From: Shewanella sp. MR-4 | GTDB lineage: Bacteria > Pseudomonadota > Gammaproteobacteria > Enterobacterales > Shewanellaceae | DNA: 64,000 nucleotides | Direction: 5' to 3' | NCBI RefSeq assembly: GCF_000014685.1 | Contig: NC_008321.1 | Span: forward strand, 3,035,001-3,099,000 | In this document: positions 45,872 to 55,052 of the stretch, one piece after another | Layout of the letters: the number at the start of each line of letters is the position of its first letter | Numbering within the stretch: the stretch's first letter is position 1 | The notes under the pieces: model-generated | What the model saw: only the letters and a program-made list of their open reading frames with translations | What the model was told of the DNA's origin: nothing | The model's database searches: none | Made by a program: the position numbers and the translations under genes

Positions 45872-48148
45872 TTATAACTTTTGCTGTCTTAATCGATTCG
45901 CATTGGTGACCACAGTTAGGGATGACAGCGCCATCGCCGCCCCGGCAATCACAGGGCTTAACAGCATACCCGTGAGCGGATACAAGACGCCCGCCGCCAC
46001 AGGAATACCTAAACTGTTGTAGATAAAGGCCCCAAACAGGTTCTGTTTAATATTGCGAATGGTCGCGCGGGAAAGTGCCAATAAGTTAGCAATCACTATC
46101 AGCTGATGGGACAGCAGAGTCATATCCGCGCTTTCGATCGCCACCTCTGTGCCCGTTCCCATGGCGATCCCCACATCGGCGCTCATCAGGGCGGGCGCAT
46201 CGTTGATACCGTCCCCCACCATAGCAACCACATGGCCTTGCTGTTGTAAGGCTTTAATATGCTGCAGCTTTTGCTCGGGCAATACGCCCGCAATCACTTC
46301 CTCTATGCCCACTTGAGCGGCTACCGCCTGCGCCGTTTGCGGATTATCTCCGGTCAGCAGCACCACACGAATCCCCTGTGAACGGATGGCGCTGATCGCG
46401 TCTTTGGCGTCGGCCTTGATCGGATCGGCAATGGCGATAGTGGCCACTAACTTGCCCGCCTTGGCGACATAAATCGCCGTCTTGCCCTGTTTGGCAAATT
46501 GCGCGGCGGCTTCTACCGCAAAGCCTGAGTGGCTGCCTGTCACGCCCTTCTCTGACTGCACATCAAATGCCGCCATTAAGGCTTGATTGCCCACTAAAAA
46601 GTCGGCGCCATCAACTCGCCCTTCGATGCCCTGACCTTGATGATTGGTAAAAATCTCGGTCACGGGCAATGGAATCGAGGCTTGCTTAACATAACTAACC
46701 ATTGCGCTGGCCAGCGGATGCTCCGAATGCTGCTCAAGACTGGCGATAGCGCCAAGCAGTGCGCGCTTGTCTTCATCACTGAGTGCTTGGTCATTAGGAG
46801 CTTGGTCATTACCTTCAATCCAATGGATATCAGTCACTTGGGGTTTACCCTGAGTCACTGTGCCGGTTTTATCCAGCACCACGCAATCGACCTTGCTGGC
46901 GCTTTGCAGTGCCTCACCATTTTTAACCAAGATGCCCATTTGAGCGGCGCGGCCAACGGACACCATGATAGACATAGGTGTCGCTAAGCCTAAGGCGCAG
47001 GGACAGGCGATGATCAGCACGCTGGTAAGCACCACAAGCGCATGGCTGAGCGCGGGTTCTGGCCCTACAAAATACCAAATCGCCGCCGCGAGTAAGGCGA
47101 TGACCACGACCGTTGGCACAAATACCGCCGAAATTTTATCGGCCAGACGACCAATCGGCATTTTAGAGGTTTGCGCCTCCTGCACCAGTGCAATAATTTT
47201 GGCAAGGCGTGTATCCTGCTGCCCCGCGGTCACCCGATAGACTAAACTACCGTTACCATTGACTGTCCCCGCACTGAGATTATCGCCAACATGCTTAGGT
47301 ACGGGAATAGGTTCACCCGTCAGCATGGCCTCATCGAGTAATGACTGGCCGGACTCCACCACGCCATCGAGTGCGACCCTGTCACCGGGGCGAAGTCTGA
47401 GTTTATCCCCCAATTTAAGCTTATCGATTTCCACCTCTTCATCGCCATTGTCGCCAATACGGATTGCGGTAGAAGATTGCAGACCGAGTAAGCGCTGCAC
47501 CGCTTCGCTGGTCTTGCCCCGAGCTTTCAGCTCGAGGGCGTGACCTAAGTTAATCAAGCCTAAGATCATCACGCTCGCCTCAAAGTACACGTGGCGAGTG
47601 TCTATTGGGAACGCACTCGGGATAAGCACCACCAGCATGGAATAGAGCCATGCCGTACTGGTGCCTAACACGATTAAAGTATCCATATTGGTGGTTTTGG
47701 CTTTAAGCGCACGCCACATTCCCTGATAGAAATGGCGCCCGGTACCGACTAAAAGTGCTAGGGTGACTAAGCCCATAATGCCCCAGCCAAGCTGCATGTT
47801 AGGGCTATTAATCATCATTTCGCCGCCCAGTAATCCCCATAACATCATAGGGATACCGACAGCGAGCGCGGCGATGGCCTGACGCATCCGCAGGCGATAC
47901 TCCGCCGCATCTTCGACCCGCTTTTCCTCAGCGGCTGCCTTTGCGTCCACAATCAACTGGGCAGGATAGCCCGCCTTATCCATCACTGCCAGCGCCGCAT
48001 CGCTGCTCATCTTGCCATCCACAGTCACTTGCTTATCGGCGAGATTGATACGGGCACTCACATTCGGCTCGGCCGCGAAGGCCTTTTCAATTTTGGCCAC
48101 ACAGCCTGCACAATTCATGGTGGCGACATAGAGTTTTATCTGCGACAT
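45872..48148 (-). CDS. copA: Copper-exporting P1B-type ATPase CopA
   Basis: The 758-residue protein has one N-terminal metal-binding domain (MNCAGC, Cys13 and Cys16), eight membrane helices, the membrane CPC motif (ACPCALGLATP), phosphorylation site DKTGT, an HP motif in SEHPLASAM, and the GDGINDAPAL hinge. These are the marks of Cu(I) export from cytoplasm to periplasm. Many CopA proteins have two N-terminal domains; here only one is seen. Divergent from cueR, with the CueR operator in the 148-bp spacer. Confidence 0.96.
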   Translation of the reverse strand: MSQIKLYVATMNCAGCVAKIEKAFAAEPNVSARINLADKQVTVDGKMSSDAALAVMDKAGYPAQLIVDAKAAAEEKRVEDAAEYRLRMRQAIAALAVGIPMMLWGLLGGEMMINSPNMQLGWGIMGLVTLALLVGTGRHFYQGMWRALKAKTTNMDTLIVLGTSTAWLYSMLVVLIPSAFPIDTRHVYFEASVMILGLINLGHALELKARGKTSEAVQRLLGLQSSTAIRIGDNGDEEVEIDKLKLGDKLRLRPGDRVALDGVVESGQSLLDEAMLTGEPIPVPKHVGDNLSAGTVNGNGSLVYRVTAGQQDTRLAKIIALVQEAQTSKMPIGRLADKISAVFVPTVVVIALLAAAIWYFVGPEPALSHALVVLTSVLIIACPCALGLATPMSIMVSVGRAAQMGILVKNGEALQSASKVDCVVLDKTGTVTQGKPQVTDIHWIEGNDQAPNDQALSDEDKRALLGAIASLEQHSEHPLASAMVSYVKQASIPLPVTEIFTNHQGQGIEGRVDGADFLVGNQALMAAFDVQSEKGVTGSHSGFAVEAAAQFAKQGKTAIYVAKAGKLVATIAIADPIKADAKDAISAIRSQGIRVVLLTGDNPQTAQAVAAQVGIEEVIAGVLPEQKLQHIKALQQQGHVVAMVGDGINDAPALMSADVGIAMGTGTEVAIESADMTLLSHQLIVIANLLALSRATIRNIKQNLFGAFIYNSLGIPVAAGVLYPLTGMLLSPVIAGAAMALSSLTVVTNANRLRQQKL

Positions 48149-48185
48149 GGAAGATCCCTCACTTGAACTTAACCGCTATAGGATT

Positions 48186-48216
48186 AAGATAAAGTCTCCC
48201 ATCACGGGAGAGTCAA
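48186..48216 (-). promoter_or_regulatory. CueR-type copA promoter with 19-bp spacer
   Basis: Leftward: -35 TTGACT (48211-48216), -10 TATCTT (48186-48191), separated by 19 bp that contain the palindrome CTCCC-GTGAT-GGGAG (48196-48210). The long spacer and central dyad are the hallmark of promoters activated by MerR-family proteins that twist DNA. Confidence 0.9.
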
Positions 48217-48296
48217 GGGTGTTTTTGTGGCAAGTATCACACTTGTCTGCACGAGTGTTTAGGTAATCGAAAACGGATTACACAATCGAGGTCAGT

Positions 48297-48686
48297 ATGA
48301 AAATTGGTGAAGTCGCGAAACACACAGGGTTAAGCGTAAAAAGCATACGTTATTACCACGATATCGGCCTTGTCTGCGGCGAGCGTAACGAGGCGGGATA
48401 CAGGGTGTATCGCCAGCAAGATATTGAATCGCTTAAATTTGTGCACCAGTGCCGCGACTTAGGTTTTAGTCTTGAGGATTGCAAACTCCTGCTTGGCCTT
48501 CGCAATAACGATAGCCGCAATGCCGAAGATGTGAAGCAACTCACCCGCAACCATTTGGCCTATGTTGAGGAGCAAATCAGCAAGTTACAAAATCTTCGTA
48601 GCCAATTACAGCAGATGGTCAGCGAGTGCCAAGGCGGCGAGCAACCCCACTGCGCGATTATCGATAGCCTTAATCACCAGCATTAA
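48297..48686 (+). CDS. cueR: Copper-responsive MerR-family regulator CueR
   Basis: The 129-residue protein starts MKIGEVAKHTGLSVKSIRYYHDIGLV, the MerR DNA-binding wing, and carries the CueR metal loop with Cys111 and Cys119 (C-x7-C, as in E. coli CueR) in SECQGGEQPHCAII. It binds Cu(I), Ag(I) or Au(I) and activates the divergent copA promoter. Start ATG 48297 has GAGG eight bases upstream. Confidence 0.94.
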   Translation: MKIGEVAKHTGLSVKSIRYYHDIGLVCGERNEAGYRVYRQQDIESLKFVHQCRDLGFSLEDCKLLLGLRNNDSRNAEDVKQLTRNHLAYVEEQISKLQNLRSQLQQMVSECQGGEQPHCAIIDSLNHQH

Positions 48687-48696
48687 CACGCTGCCA

Positions 48697-48723
48697 TAAA
48701 AAAGCCTGCTTAGATGCAGGCTT
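48697..48723 (-). terminator. Terminator of the S9-family lipoprotein gene
   Basis: Arms AAGCCTGC (48702-48709) and GCAGGCTT (48716-48723); leftward the stem runs into TTTTTT. It also ends cueR transcription from the other side (TTGTT follows). Confidence 0.85.
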
Positions 48724-48744
48724 GTTAAACGAGTCTTTTTAAAG

Positions 48745-50778
48745 CTAGTGCTTTAGCGCCATCGCATTATCTAGGGTTAATTTGGGCAGTTTACCCGCAG
48801 GGGTAAACTTAAACACTTGGCCATAGAAGGCTAACTCGGTCTCTAACCCCGCGGCTTTATGCTCAGGTGTGCGCCCCTCGTCGGAATCATCACCATAATC
48901 GATATAGGCCGTCGGTACGCCTTTGGCTTTCAGCGCATCATAAATTTGCCGCGACTGCGCCGTCGGCACTATCTTGTTTCTCAAACCTTGGAAAATCAGC
49001 AAGGGTTCATTTAAACCATTTAAGTGATTGAGTGGCGATAACTCGCGATAACGTTGTTTCAGCTCTGGATAGGGGCCAATAAGCTGATCTAAATAGCCCG
49101 ACTCAAACTTATGGGTGCCCTTAGCGAGCTGTTCAAAATCACTGATCCCCTCATAGCTCACCCCCGCCTGAAACACATCGTAAAACGCTAGGGAGGACAT
49201 GGCGGTTAAGCCGCCAGCACTGATCCCGCGGATCGCCAGTTTTTTCGCATCGACCCAGCCCTTAGTCACTAAATACTTGGCCGCATTGACCGCATCTTCC
49301 ACATCGCTTTCCCCCCATTTGCCATATAAGCTCTGGCGGTAGGCGCGGCCAAAGCCACTGCTACCACGAAAGTTTAAATCCAGCACCGCAAACCCACGGC
49401 TGGTCCAAAACTGGATTTCACTGCGATAGGCAAGGGAAGCGCGCGCCGTCGGCCCGCCATGTAACATCACGATAAGCGGCGGCCTTGTATCATGGGGCGC
49501 AATGTAATTGGGATTCACCGGACCATAAAAATAACCGTAAGCCTGCTGATTTTTGCCCGTATTGAAGGCGATATTTCTCGCCCGCGACACATAGTTAGGG
49601 TCAAGATTCGGCAGCGCTGGCGCATAGACTAACTCAGTGCCACGGCCGACAACCCGATAAATACCCTTCTCTGGCGTCGCCTTAGCGCCGACAAAATAAA
49701 CCCCATCTTCGCCCTTCACCACCTGAGTAATCTCAGCAAAATCAACGGCAAGGGATTCGGTCAATCCCGAATCTAAGTGCATACGCAGCAATGCCGCCTG
49801 ATTACCTTCAACATAGCTGGCAATCAAGGTCGAGGCATTTTCAAAGGCATAGTTATGATTGCCTAAGCGCCAATCGGGCACGGCAAACTCGGCATTTTTA
49901 CTCAGTACCGGCTTTAAGGTTTCTTTTGGGGTGACGCGGTAAATATTCCACCAGTTACTGAGATCGGACACCACATATAAGTTGCCGTCGGGGCCGAATA
50001 AGGGCTGAGTCACCGAAGAATCCTTGGGCGTATTCACCTTACGAATATTTTTTAACTGGCCTTTGCGGTCAAGATCCCCAAGCCAGAGCACGCTGTTATC
50101 CCAAGGCATATAGGGATGTTCCCAGGTGATCCACGCCAATTGCGTGTTATCGGGGGAAATCGTGGGAGAGGAAATAAAGTCATGGCCACTGACAAAGGTA
50201 TCGCCTTCACCAGCAAAGTTAAGATTGATGGTCACTAAGCTGGCTTTAGGTTCGCCGCCCTGACGGTGGTCTTCACGCACACAAATAATCCGCGAGCCCT
50301 TAGGGTACGCCACGCAATCGGCATGGCGGGTACCATTGGGGGTTAAGGGCAATGGCGGCTGATTCGGGGCGAAACGGTAAAACAGCTGATCCTGTAGTTT
50401 AGTGGCAAATAGGCTCTGGCCTATGCCCAAAAATGCCGCGCCACCATACTCATGCACGGTAGATTTGACATTAAAATCAGGGGGAACGACTTCAGTCACT
50501 TTACCAACGCCATCGAGGCGCTTAATGCCGACTTTGCCCTGTGCGCTGCCACTGGATTCAGCAAAATAAATCGCATTGCCGACGCTTTGCAGCTCAGCAA
50601 TATCATCGGCCCGTTCAAACACCTCGGCTGCAGACAGAGGTGATTGCCAGCTGCCATAGGGGGCAACTTTTATATCGCCGTTTTCCTTGGCACTTGAATC
50701 TTGTGTATCCGTACGCTCACACCCACCAAGCAGTAAAACTGCACTCAGCAGATATGGTAAATAGCGTCCTAACCCCAT
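48745..50778 (-). CDS. S9-family peptidase-like lipoprotein with altered catalytic triad
   Basis: The 677-residue protein starts at ATG 50778 (GGGGA six bases upstream; a TTG seven codons earlier is less likely) and has lipobox LLGGC. A beta-propeller N-terminal part (about 45-390) precedes an S9 (prolyl oligopeptidase/DPP-like) hydrolase domain. The nucleophile GISAGG (Ser520) is intact. In the usual FQGxxDxxVP segment Asp is replaced by Asn (FQGLRNKIVP, Asn601), and the usual DEGHGF is DEGRTPEH (Arg636), so Asp and His of the triad appear lost or moved. It may be a non-catalytic relative. An 80-residue membrane protein gene lies upstream. Confidence 0.85.
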   Translation of the reverse strand: MGLGRYLPYLLSAVLLLGGCERTDTQDSSAKENGDIKVAPYGSWQSPLSAAEVFERADDIAELQSVGNAIYFAESSGSAQGKVGIKRLDGVGKVTEVVPPDFNVKSTVHEYGGAAFLGIGQSLFATKLQDQLFYRFAPNQPPLPLTPNGTRHADCVAYPKGSRIICVREDHRQGGEPKASLVTINLNFAGEGDTFVSGHDFISSPTISPDNTQLAWITWEHPYMPWDNSVLWLGDLDRKGQLKNIRKVNTPKDSSVTQPLFGPDGNLYVVSDLSNWWNIYRVTPKETLKPVLSKNAEFAVPDWRLGNHNYAFENASTLIASYVEGNQAALLRMHLDSGLTESLAVDFAEITQVVKGEDGVYFVGAKATPEKGIYRVVGRGTELVYAPALPNLDPNYVSRARNIAFNTGKNQQAYGYFYGPVNPNYIAPHDTRPPLIVMLHGGPTARASLAYRSEIQFWTSRGFAVLDLNFRGSSGFGRAYRQSLYGKWGESDVEDAVNAAKYLVTKGWVDAKKLAIRGISAGGLTAMSSLAFYDVFQAGVSYEGISDFEQLAKGTHKFESGYLDQLIGPYPELKQRYRELSPLNHLNGLNEPLLIFQGLRNKIVPTAQSRQIYDALKAKGVPTAYIDYGDDSDEGRTPEHKAAGLETELAFYGQVFKFTPAGKLPKLTLDNAMALKH

Positions 50779-50835
50779 TGTATTCCCCAAGTTTGCCAAC
50801 TGAACAAACCGAAATATGCAACTGCCCTTTTCGGG

Positions 50836-51078
50836 CTATTTTTTCACTTTTTTGATAAACCACTTAAGCACATTGGCCTGCTGCACTTGCGTGAGGCCAA
50901 AGTAAATACAAATCCAAGGCGATAGCAGAAAAAACCACGGGATCACCGCAACCGAACGACCAGTGAAGAGAAGAAAAAAGAAGCCGCCGTAGATCACTAT
51001 CACACCTAAGACACCGACTATCAGCATCATGCGTTTAGTGATTTTTTCAAGCCAAAGGGCCTTATCCTGCCATGACAT
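50836..51078 (-). CDS. Small hypothetical inner-membrane protein
   Basis: The 80-residue protein has two membrane helices (about 18-38 and 42-62) and a basic C-terminus (WFIKKVKK). The start ATG 51078 follows GGAG 12 bases upstream, a rather long spacing. It is unrelated in sequence to anything I recognise; composition and hydrophobicity pattern support a real small gene. It may be transcribed with the downstream S9-family gene (57 bp gap). Confidence 0.6.
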   Translation of the reverse strand: MSWQDKALWLEKITKRMMLIVGVLGVIVIYGGFFFLLFTGRSVAVIPWFFLLSPWICIYFGLTQVQQANVLKWFIKKVKK

Positions 51079-51233
51079 TCAGATAATCAACTCCATCACT
51101 ATAATGTCAACCCTATTTGTAAAGTTATGTAAAAAAAGTGGAGTGCGATTGTTGAAGGATAGCCAGTAAATGTCAACTCCGATCCACCGCACCCTTAAGC
51201 CTAAATCACGCCCCACACACAAATCTTTACCAA

Positions 51234-51260
51234 ATAAAAAACCGAGCAAAAGCTCGGTTT
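51234..51260 (-). terminator. Terminator of the branched-chain degradation operon
   Basis: Arms AACCGAGC (51240-51247) and GCTCGGTT (51252-51259) with AAAA loop. Leftward the stem runs into TTTTTATTT. It is 26 bp past the stop of the last gene. Confidence 0.9.
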
Positions 51261-51285
51261 TGTTTAATTTCAATAAGATACCATA

Positions 51286-52044
51286 TTACAGACGGATACC
51301 GCCATCGACTTCGAAGACACGACCATTTACATAATCGTTTTCAATGATAAAGCGTACGGTAGAAGCTATCTCCTCCGCTTGGCCTAAACGGCCAACGGGC
51401 ACAAGCTTCTCTAAACGCTCAAGGGCTTCTGGCTTCATTGCCGCAGTCATTTCAGTGGCAATCACCCCTGGTGCTACCGCAGCGCTACGGATATTGTAGC
51501 GGGCTAACTCTTTTGCCCAGCCCACAGACATCGCCGCCACACCCGCTTTAGAAGCCGCGTAGTTAGATTGGCCTACGTTACCCGCCTTGGCGAGGCTAGA
51601 AATGTTCACAATCACCCCAGCTTGACCCGATTCGATCATCGCCGCAGCCGCCTCACGGCCACAGAGGAAGGTGCCAGTGAGGTTAACATTGATCACAGAT
51701 TGGAATTGATCGAATGACATACGGTCAGTCACTTTGCCGTCTTTAGCTTTGATTAACATGCCATCGCGCAGGATGCCAGCGTTATTGACTAATACGTTGA
51801 TTTTGCCGAAATCTTCTAATATGTAGGCAAAACCTGCGACCACATCTTCTTCGTCGGTAATATCTAACGCATAACCTTGGACTTCGGTGGCTGAGCCTAA
51901 ATCGGCACAGGCGCGCTCGAGTTTTTCTTGATCCACATCGATCAGCGCCAACTTAGCACCCGCCTGCGCAAAATTGTGCGCCATCGCTAAGCCTAAACCA
52001 CCCGCGCCGCCAGTGATGACGACAACCTTATCTTTTAAATCCAT
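51286..52044 (-). CDS. SDR-family 3-hydroxyacyl-CoA dehydrogenase / ketoacyl reductase
   Basis: The 252-residue short-chain dehydrogenase has the cofactor motif TGGAGGLG, NNAG, and the catalytic Ser-Tyr-Lys (NISSLAKAGNVGQSNYAASKAG). In Shewanella genomes the last gene of this operon is named ivdG, which I recall for 2-methyl-3-hydroxybutyryl-CoA dehydrogenation in isoleucine breakdown; that function is inferred from context. Start ATG 52044 follows AAGGGATAACCAG. Followed by the operon terminator. Confidence 0.85.
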   Translation of the reverse strand: MDLKDKVVVITGGAGGLGLAMAHNFAQAGAKLALIDVDQEKLERACADLGSATEVQGYALDITDEEDVVAGFAYILEDFGKINVLVNNAGILRDGMLIKAKDGKVTDRMSFDQFQSVINVNLTGTFLCGREAAAAMIESGQAGVIVNISSLAKAGNVGQSNYAASKAGVAAMSVGWAKELARYNIRSAAVAPGVIATEMTAAMKPEALERLEKLVPVGRLGQAEEIASTVRFIIENDYVNGRVFEVDGGIRL

Positions 52045-52063
52045 CTGGTTATCCCTTGTTTAT

Positions 52064-52966
52064 CTATTTTTTAAGTGGTGCAAATTGTTCAAAAATACTG
52101 GAGAAGTCTCGGCGACCATTGCCTTGTCTTGCATGATTCACATACAAGCTGCGCGCGAGTGAGCCCATTGGCGTGCTCGAATTGCTCAATAATGCAGCTT
52201 CCTGGGAGAGGCCGAGATCTTTTACCATCAAATCTACCATAAAGCCGCCCTGATAGTCCTTAGAAGAAGGCACATTCTCCATCACGCCTGGGCAAGGATT
52301 GTACTTCTCTAACGTCCAGTTACCGCCGCTACTGACCTTCATAATGTCCGACAGCACTTTAGGGTCGAGACCATGGTCAATCCCCATTTGTAGCGCCTCA
52401 GAAGTGCCGACCATCAACACAGATAACAGCATGTTGTTGCAGATTTTAGCGACCTGACCCGCACCGGCGCCGCCCGCATGGAAGATATTCTTGCCCATGG
52501 CATTGAGAACGGGTTGCGCGCGCTCAAAGGCGATGTCCGAACCACCACAGATAAAGGTCAAGGTGCCTGCCGCCGCGCCCGCCGTACCGCCCGATACTGG
52601 CGCATCGATAAACTCGATACCGCTCTTGGCCGCTTCGGCTGCCACCAACTGAGCACTTTGGGCGTCAATGGTCGAGCAATCAATCAGCAAGGTATCGCCA
52701 GCGACTACGTCGAGTAGCCCCTTCTCACTAGCATTACCTAAGTACAAGTTTCGAACATGCTTACCCGCAGGCAGCATAGTGATCACCACATTGGCCCCCG
52801 CCGCCGCGCCGCATGCCGTGCTCGACACTAAAGCGCCTTGGTCGGCCAAGGCTTGCATGGCGGCTGGCACTAAGTCGAAGACACGTACCGTCATGCCCGC
52901 TTTTAATAAATTGGCCGCCATTGGGCCGCCCATATTACCTAAACCGATAAATGCTACTGTACTCAT
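52064..52966 (-). CDS. mmsB: 3-hydroxyisobutyrate dehydrogenase MmsB
   Basis: The 300-residue protein is a beta-hydroxyacid dehydrogenase: FIGLGNMGGPMAANLLKAGM for NAD(P), substrate motif DAPVSGGTAGAAAGTLTF, catalytic Lys in QVAKICNNMLL. It oxidises 3-hydroxyisobutyrate to methylmalonate semialdehyde in valine catabolism, just before the MmsA step. AGGAG seven bases upstream of ATG 52966. The 100-bp gap above it contains a strong hairpin with T-run and a direct repeat, so its transcription may be partly separate. Confidence 0.93.
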   Translation of the reverse strand: MSTVAFIGLGNMGGPMAANLLKAGMTVRVFDLVPAAMQALADQGALVSSTACGAAAGANVVITMLPAGKHVRNLYLGNASEKGLLDVVAGDTLLIDCSTIDAQSAQLVAAEAAKSGIEFIDAPVSGGTAGAAAGTLTFICGGSDIAFERAQPVLNAMGKNIFHAGGAGAGQVAKICNNMLLSVLMVGTSEALQMGIDHGLDPKVLSDIMKVSSGGNWTLEKYNPCPGVMENVPSSKDYQGGFMVDLMVKDLGLSQEAALLSNSSTPMGSLARSLYVNHARQGNGRRDFSSIFEQFAPLKK

Positions 52967-52995
52967 GCCATCACTCCTGTGTTCTGGTGTCTTTA

Positions 52996-53021
52996 TTATT
53001 CCAGATAGTTGTTATTCCAGA
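52996..53021. repeat. 10-bp direct repeat upstream of mmsB
   Basis: TTATTCCAGA occurs at 52996-53005 and 53012-53021, 16 bp apart, in the spacer just above mmsB. Could be a regulatory site. Confidence 0.6.
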
Positions 53022-53022
53022 C

Positions 53023-53058
53023 AAAAATGGCAGGCAAAGCATTCGCTTTGCCTGCCAT
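53023..53058 (-). terminator. Strong terminator hairpin inside the valine/isoleucine operon
   Basis: Perfect 14-bp arms ATGGCAGGCAAAGC (53027-53040) and GCTTTGCCTGCCAT (53045-53058); leftward the stem is followed by TTTTTG. It follows the 3-hydroxyisobutyryl-CoA hydrolase gene by eight bp, yet mmsB and the SDR continue in the same direction. Confidence 0.85.
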
Positions 53059-53066
53059 CGATTGGC

Positions 53067-54215
53067 TTAGCTTAATTGGCTTAAGGGATGATCTCCCCAA
53101 GGTGAGGTCAATATGTCCTCGATAACGCTGTTTGGCACGGATTGCACATCGGCAAACTGCCACTTTGGCTGTCTGTCTTTGTCAATCAAGAGTGCACGCA
53201 CCCCTTCGCAGAAATCGCCTTTGGCGCAAACATTAACGCTGACGGTTAATTCCCATTTAAAACATTGTGCGAGGCTGAGTTTGGTGCCGAGTTGGGTTTG
53301 GATATACGCCAAATGCCAACTGATAGGACTGCCCGCCAACATGGTCGTGCAGGCTTTATTTAACCAGGCTTCTTCGGTGCTTAAGGTTGACATCCGGCTG
53401 ACGATATCCGTCAAGCTGCCTGCCATCAGTCGGTCGATCATCTCTTGGCTCTCGGCCAGTAAACTATCGCCCTTAGGGATGTCCACTTGGTTCGACAGTT
53501 CGTTGATCATCGAGTCGAGTCTTTGATGATTCAGCGCTGGCGTATCGCTCCAATCGAGGGTCGCCATGGCATCGAACATCAGCTCTTTATCGTCACGATT
53601 CAGATAATGATCGGCAAGGCCAACGTAACAGGCATCGGCGGCGTTCATTTGATAGGCCGTTAGCCCTAAAAACAGCCCCATTTTGCCCGGCATACGGTTG
53701 AGGAAATAGCTGCCGCCCACATCGGGATAAAGCCCAATGGTGACTTCGGGCATAGCGATACGGGAGGTTTCAGTCACGACTCTATGACTCGCGCCCGCCA
53801 TCAGGCCCAGACCGCCGCCCATCACTATGCCATCACCCCATACCAGCACAGGTTTGCCATAGGTATGCAGTAGATAATCGAGACGATATTCTTCTTCGAA
53901 GAATACTTTAGCGACCTCAGTCACTTGTCCCTTAGCAGCAACAGACGCGTGATATAACGCGCGCACATCGCCACCCGCACAGAACGCCTTTTCTCCGCTG
54001 CCATCGAGTACCACACAGGCGATTAACGGATCTTTTTTCCACAAATTGAGCTGCACCGTCATGGCTCGAACCATATCGAGATCCAAGGCGTTGAGAGCTT
54101 TTTCAACATTGAGCGTCACCACCCCAACTAATTTACCCGAGGCGGTGGCTAAGGTTTGAAAAACAACATTTTGTGTGGTGGACGTGTGTGCAGCCTTATC
54201 TACTAAATTTGTCAT
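53067..54215 (-). CDS. 3-hydroxyisobutyryl-CoA hydrolase-type enoyl-CoA hydratase family protein
   Basis: The 382-residue protein belongs to the crotonase fold; length (about 380) and motifs AFCAGGDVRALY, GDGIVMGGGLGLM and MPEVTIGLYPDVGGSYFLNRMPG match 3-hydroxyisobutyryl-CoA hydrolases, not classic hydratases of 260 residues. It releases free 3-hydroxyisobutyrate from its CoA ester. ATG 54215 overlaps the TAA of the hydratase gene upstream (TAATG), with GGAAG eight bases before it, showing translational coupling. An ATG five codons earlier is less likely. Confidence 0.9.
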   Translation of the reverse strand: MTNLVDKAAHTSTTQNVVFQTLATASGKLVGVVTLNVEKALNALDLDMVRAMTVQLNLWKKDPLIACVVLDGSGEKAFCAGGDVRALYHASVAAKGQVTEVAKVFFEEEYRLDYLLHTYGKPVLVWGDGIVMGGGLGLMAGASHRVVTETSRIAMPEVTIGLYPDVGGSYFLNRMPGKMGLFLGLTAYQMNAADACYVGLADHYLNRDDKELMFDAMATLDWSDTPALNHQRLDSMINELSNQVDIPKGDSLLAESQEMIDRLMAGSLTDIVSRMSTLSTEEAWLNKACTTMLAGSPISWHLAYIQTQLGTKLSLAQCFKWELTVSVNVCAKGDFCEGVRALLIDKDRQPKWQFADVQSVPNSVIEDILTSPWGDHPLSQLS

Positions 54216-54988
54216 TAGCGGTTCTTCCAATCAGCTTTACGTTTTTCCAAAAACGCGTTCACGCCTTCGGCCTGATCTTCAGTATCGAACAATCCGACAA
54301 ACAGTTCACGCTCTATCGGTAAGGCTTGGCTGCGCGGCATTTGACGCCCTGCTTGGATAAGTGTCTTACAGGCAGTTACGCTGCTTGGGCTTTGATTCGC
54401 CACTTTGGCGGCCAGTGCAATCGCCGCATTTAAGGCTTCACCCGTTTCAACCACTTCCTCGACTAAACGCAAATTCAGCGCTTGGGCGGCATTCACCCGC
54501 TCACCGCAGAGGATCATCCGTTTCGCCCAACCTTCGCCCACTAAAGCGGTCAGGTTTTGGGTACCGCCCGCACAGGGCAGCAGGCCAACGGTAGCCTCAG
54601 GCAGCGCCATCACGGCTTGGGTTTCGGCGATACGAATATCACAGGCCAGCGCGACTTCTAAGCCGCCACCCATGGCATAGCCGTTAATGGCGGCAATCGA
54701 CACGCCGCGGAACTGGCTTAAGGTTTCAAATGCTTCGCCAAAGTGTTTTGCCATGCTCGCCGCATTGCCCTTATCACCATCGCTAAACAGTTTTAAATCG
54801 GCACCTGCGGAGAAAAACTTGTTGCCCTCGCCTGTTAACACCAGCGCGTAAATGTCCTTGTTGGCATTAAGCTCCAGCACTTTGGCCTTGAGCGCCTGCA
54901 AACTCTGGGCGGTCCAAGTGTTGGCCGGCGGATTATTCATCGTCAGAATTGCCGTGTGGCCTTCGATACGCTCAACTAAATATTCCAT
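54215..54988 (-). CDS. Enoyl-CoA hydratase
   Basis: The 257-residue crotonase has the oxyanion-hole segments SAGADLKLF and GYAMGGGLEVALACD, and the two catalytic Glu positions in GGGLEVAL and LPEATVGLLPCAGGTQ. It hydrates methacrylyl-CoA or tiglyl-CoA in valine/isoleucine degradation; which one cannot be told from sequence. The ribosome site is GGGAG. It overlaps the hydrolase gene by one base, and follows the dehydrogenase gene by 64 bp. Confidence 0.9.
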   Translation of the reverse strand: MEYLVERIEGHTAILTMNNPPANTWTAQSLQALKAKVLELNANKDIYALVLTGEGNKFFSAGADLKLFSDGDKGNAASMAKHFGEAFETLSQFRGVSIAAINGYAMGGGLEVALACDIRIAETQAVMALPEATVGLLPCAGGTQNLTALVGEGWAKRMILCGERVNAAQALNLRLVEEVVETGEALNAAIALAAKVANQSPSSVTACKTLIQAGRQMPRSQALPIERELFVGLFDTEDQAEGVNAFLEKRKADWKNR

Positions 54989-55052
54989 CTGTTTCGGCTC
55001 CCTTATATTTCCAATCGGTTATCGCCAAATCCTACAGTCCCATCAGGGCAGC

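Noticed and set aside
45724..45909. 61-codon rightward frame after copA
   Set aside because: It includes the copA terminator hairpin and has no ribosome site.
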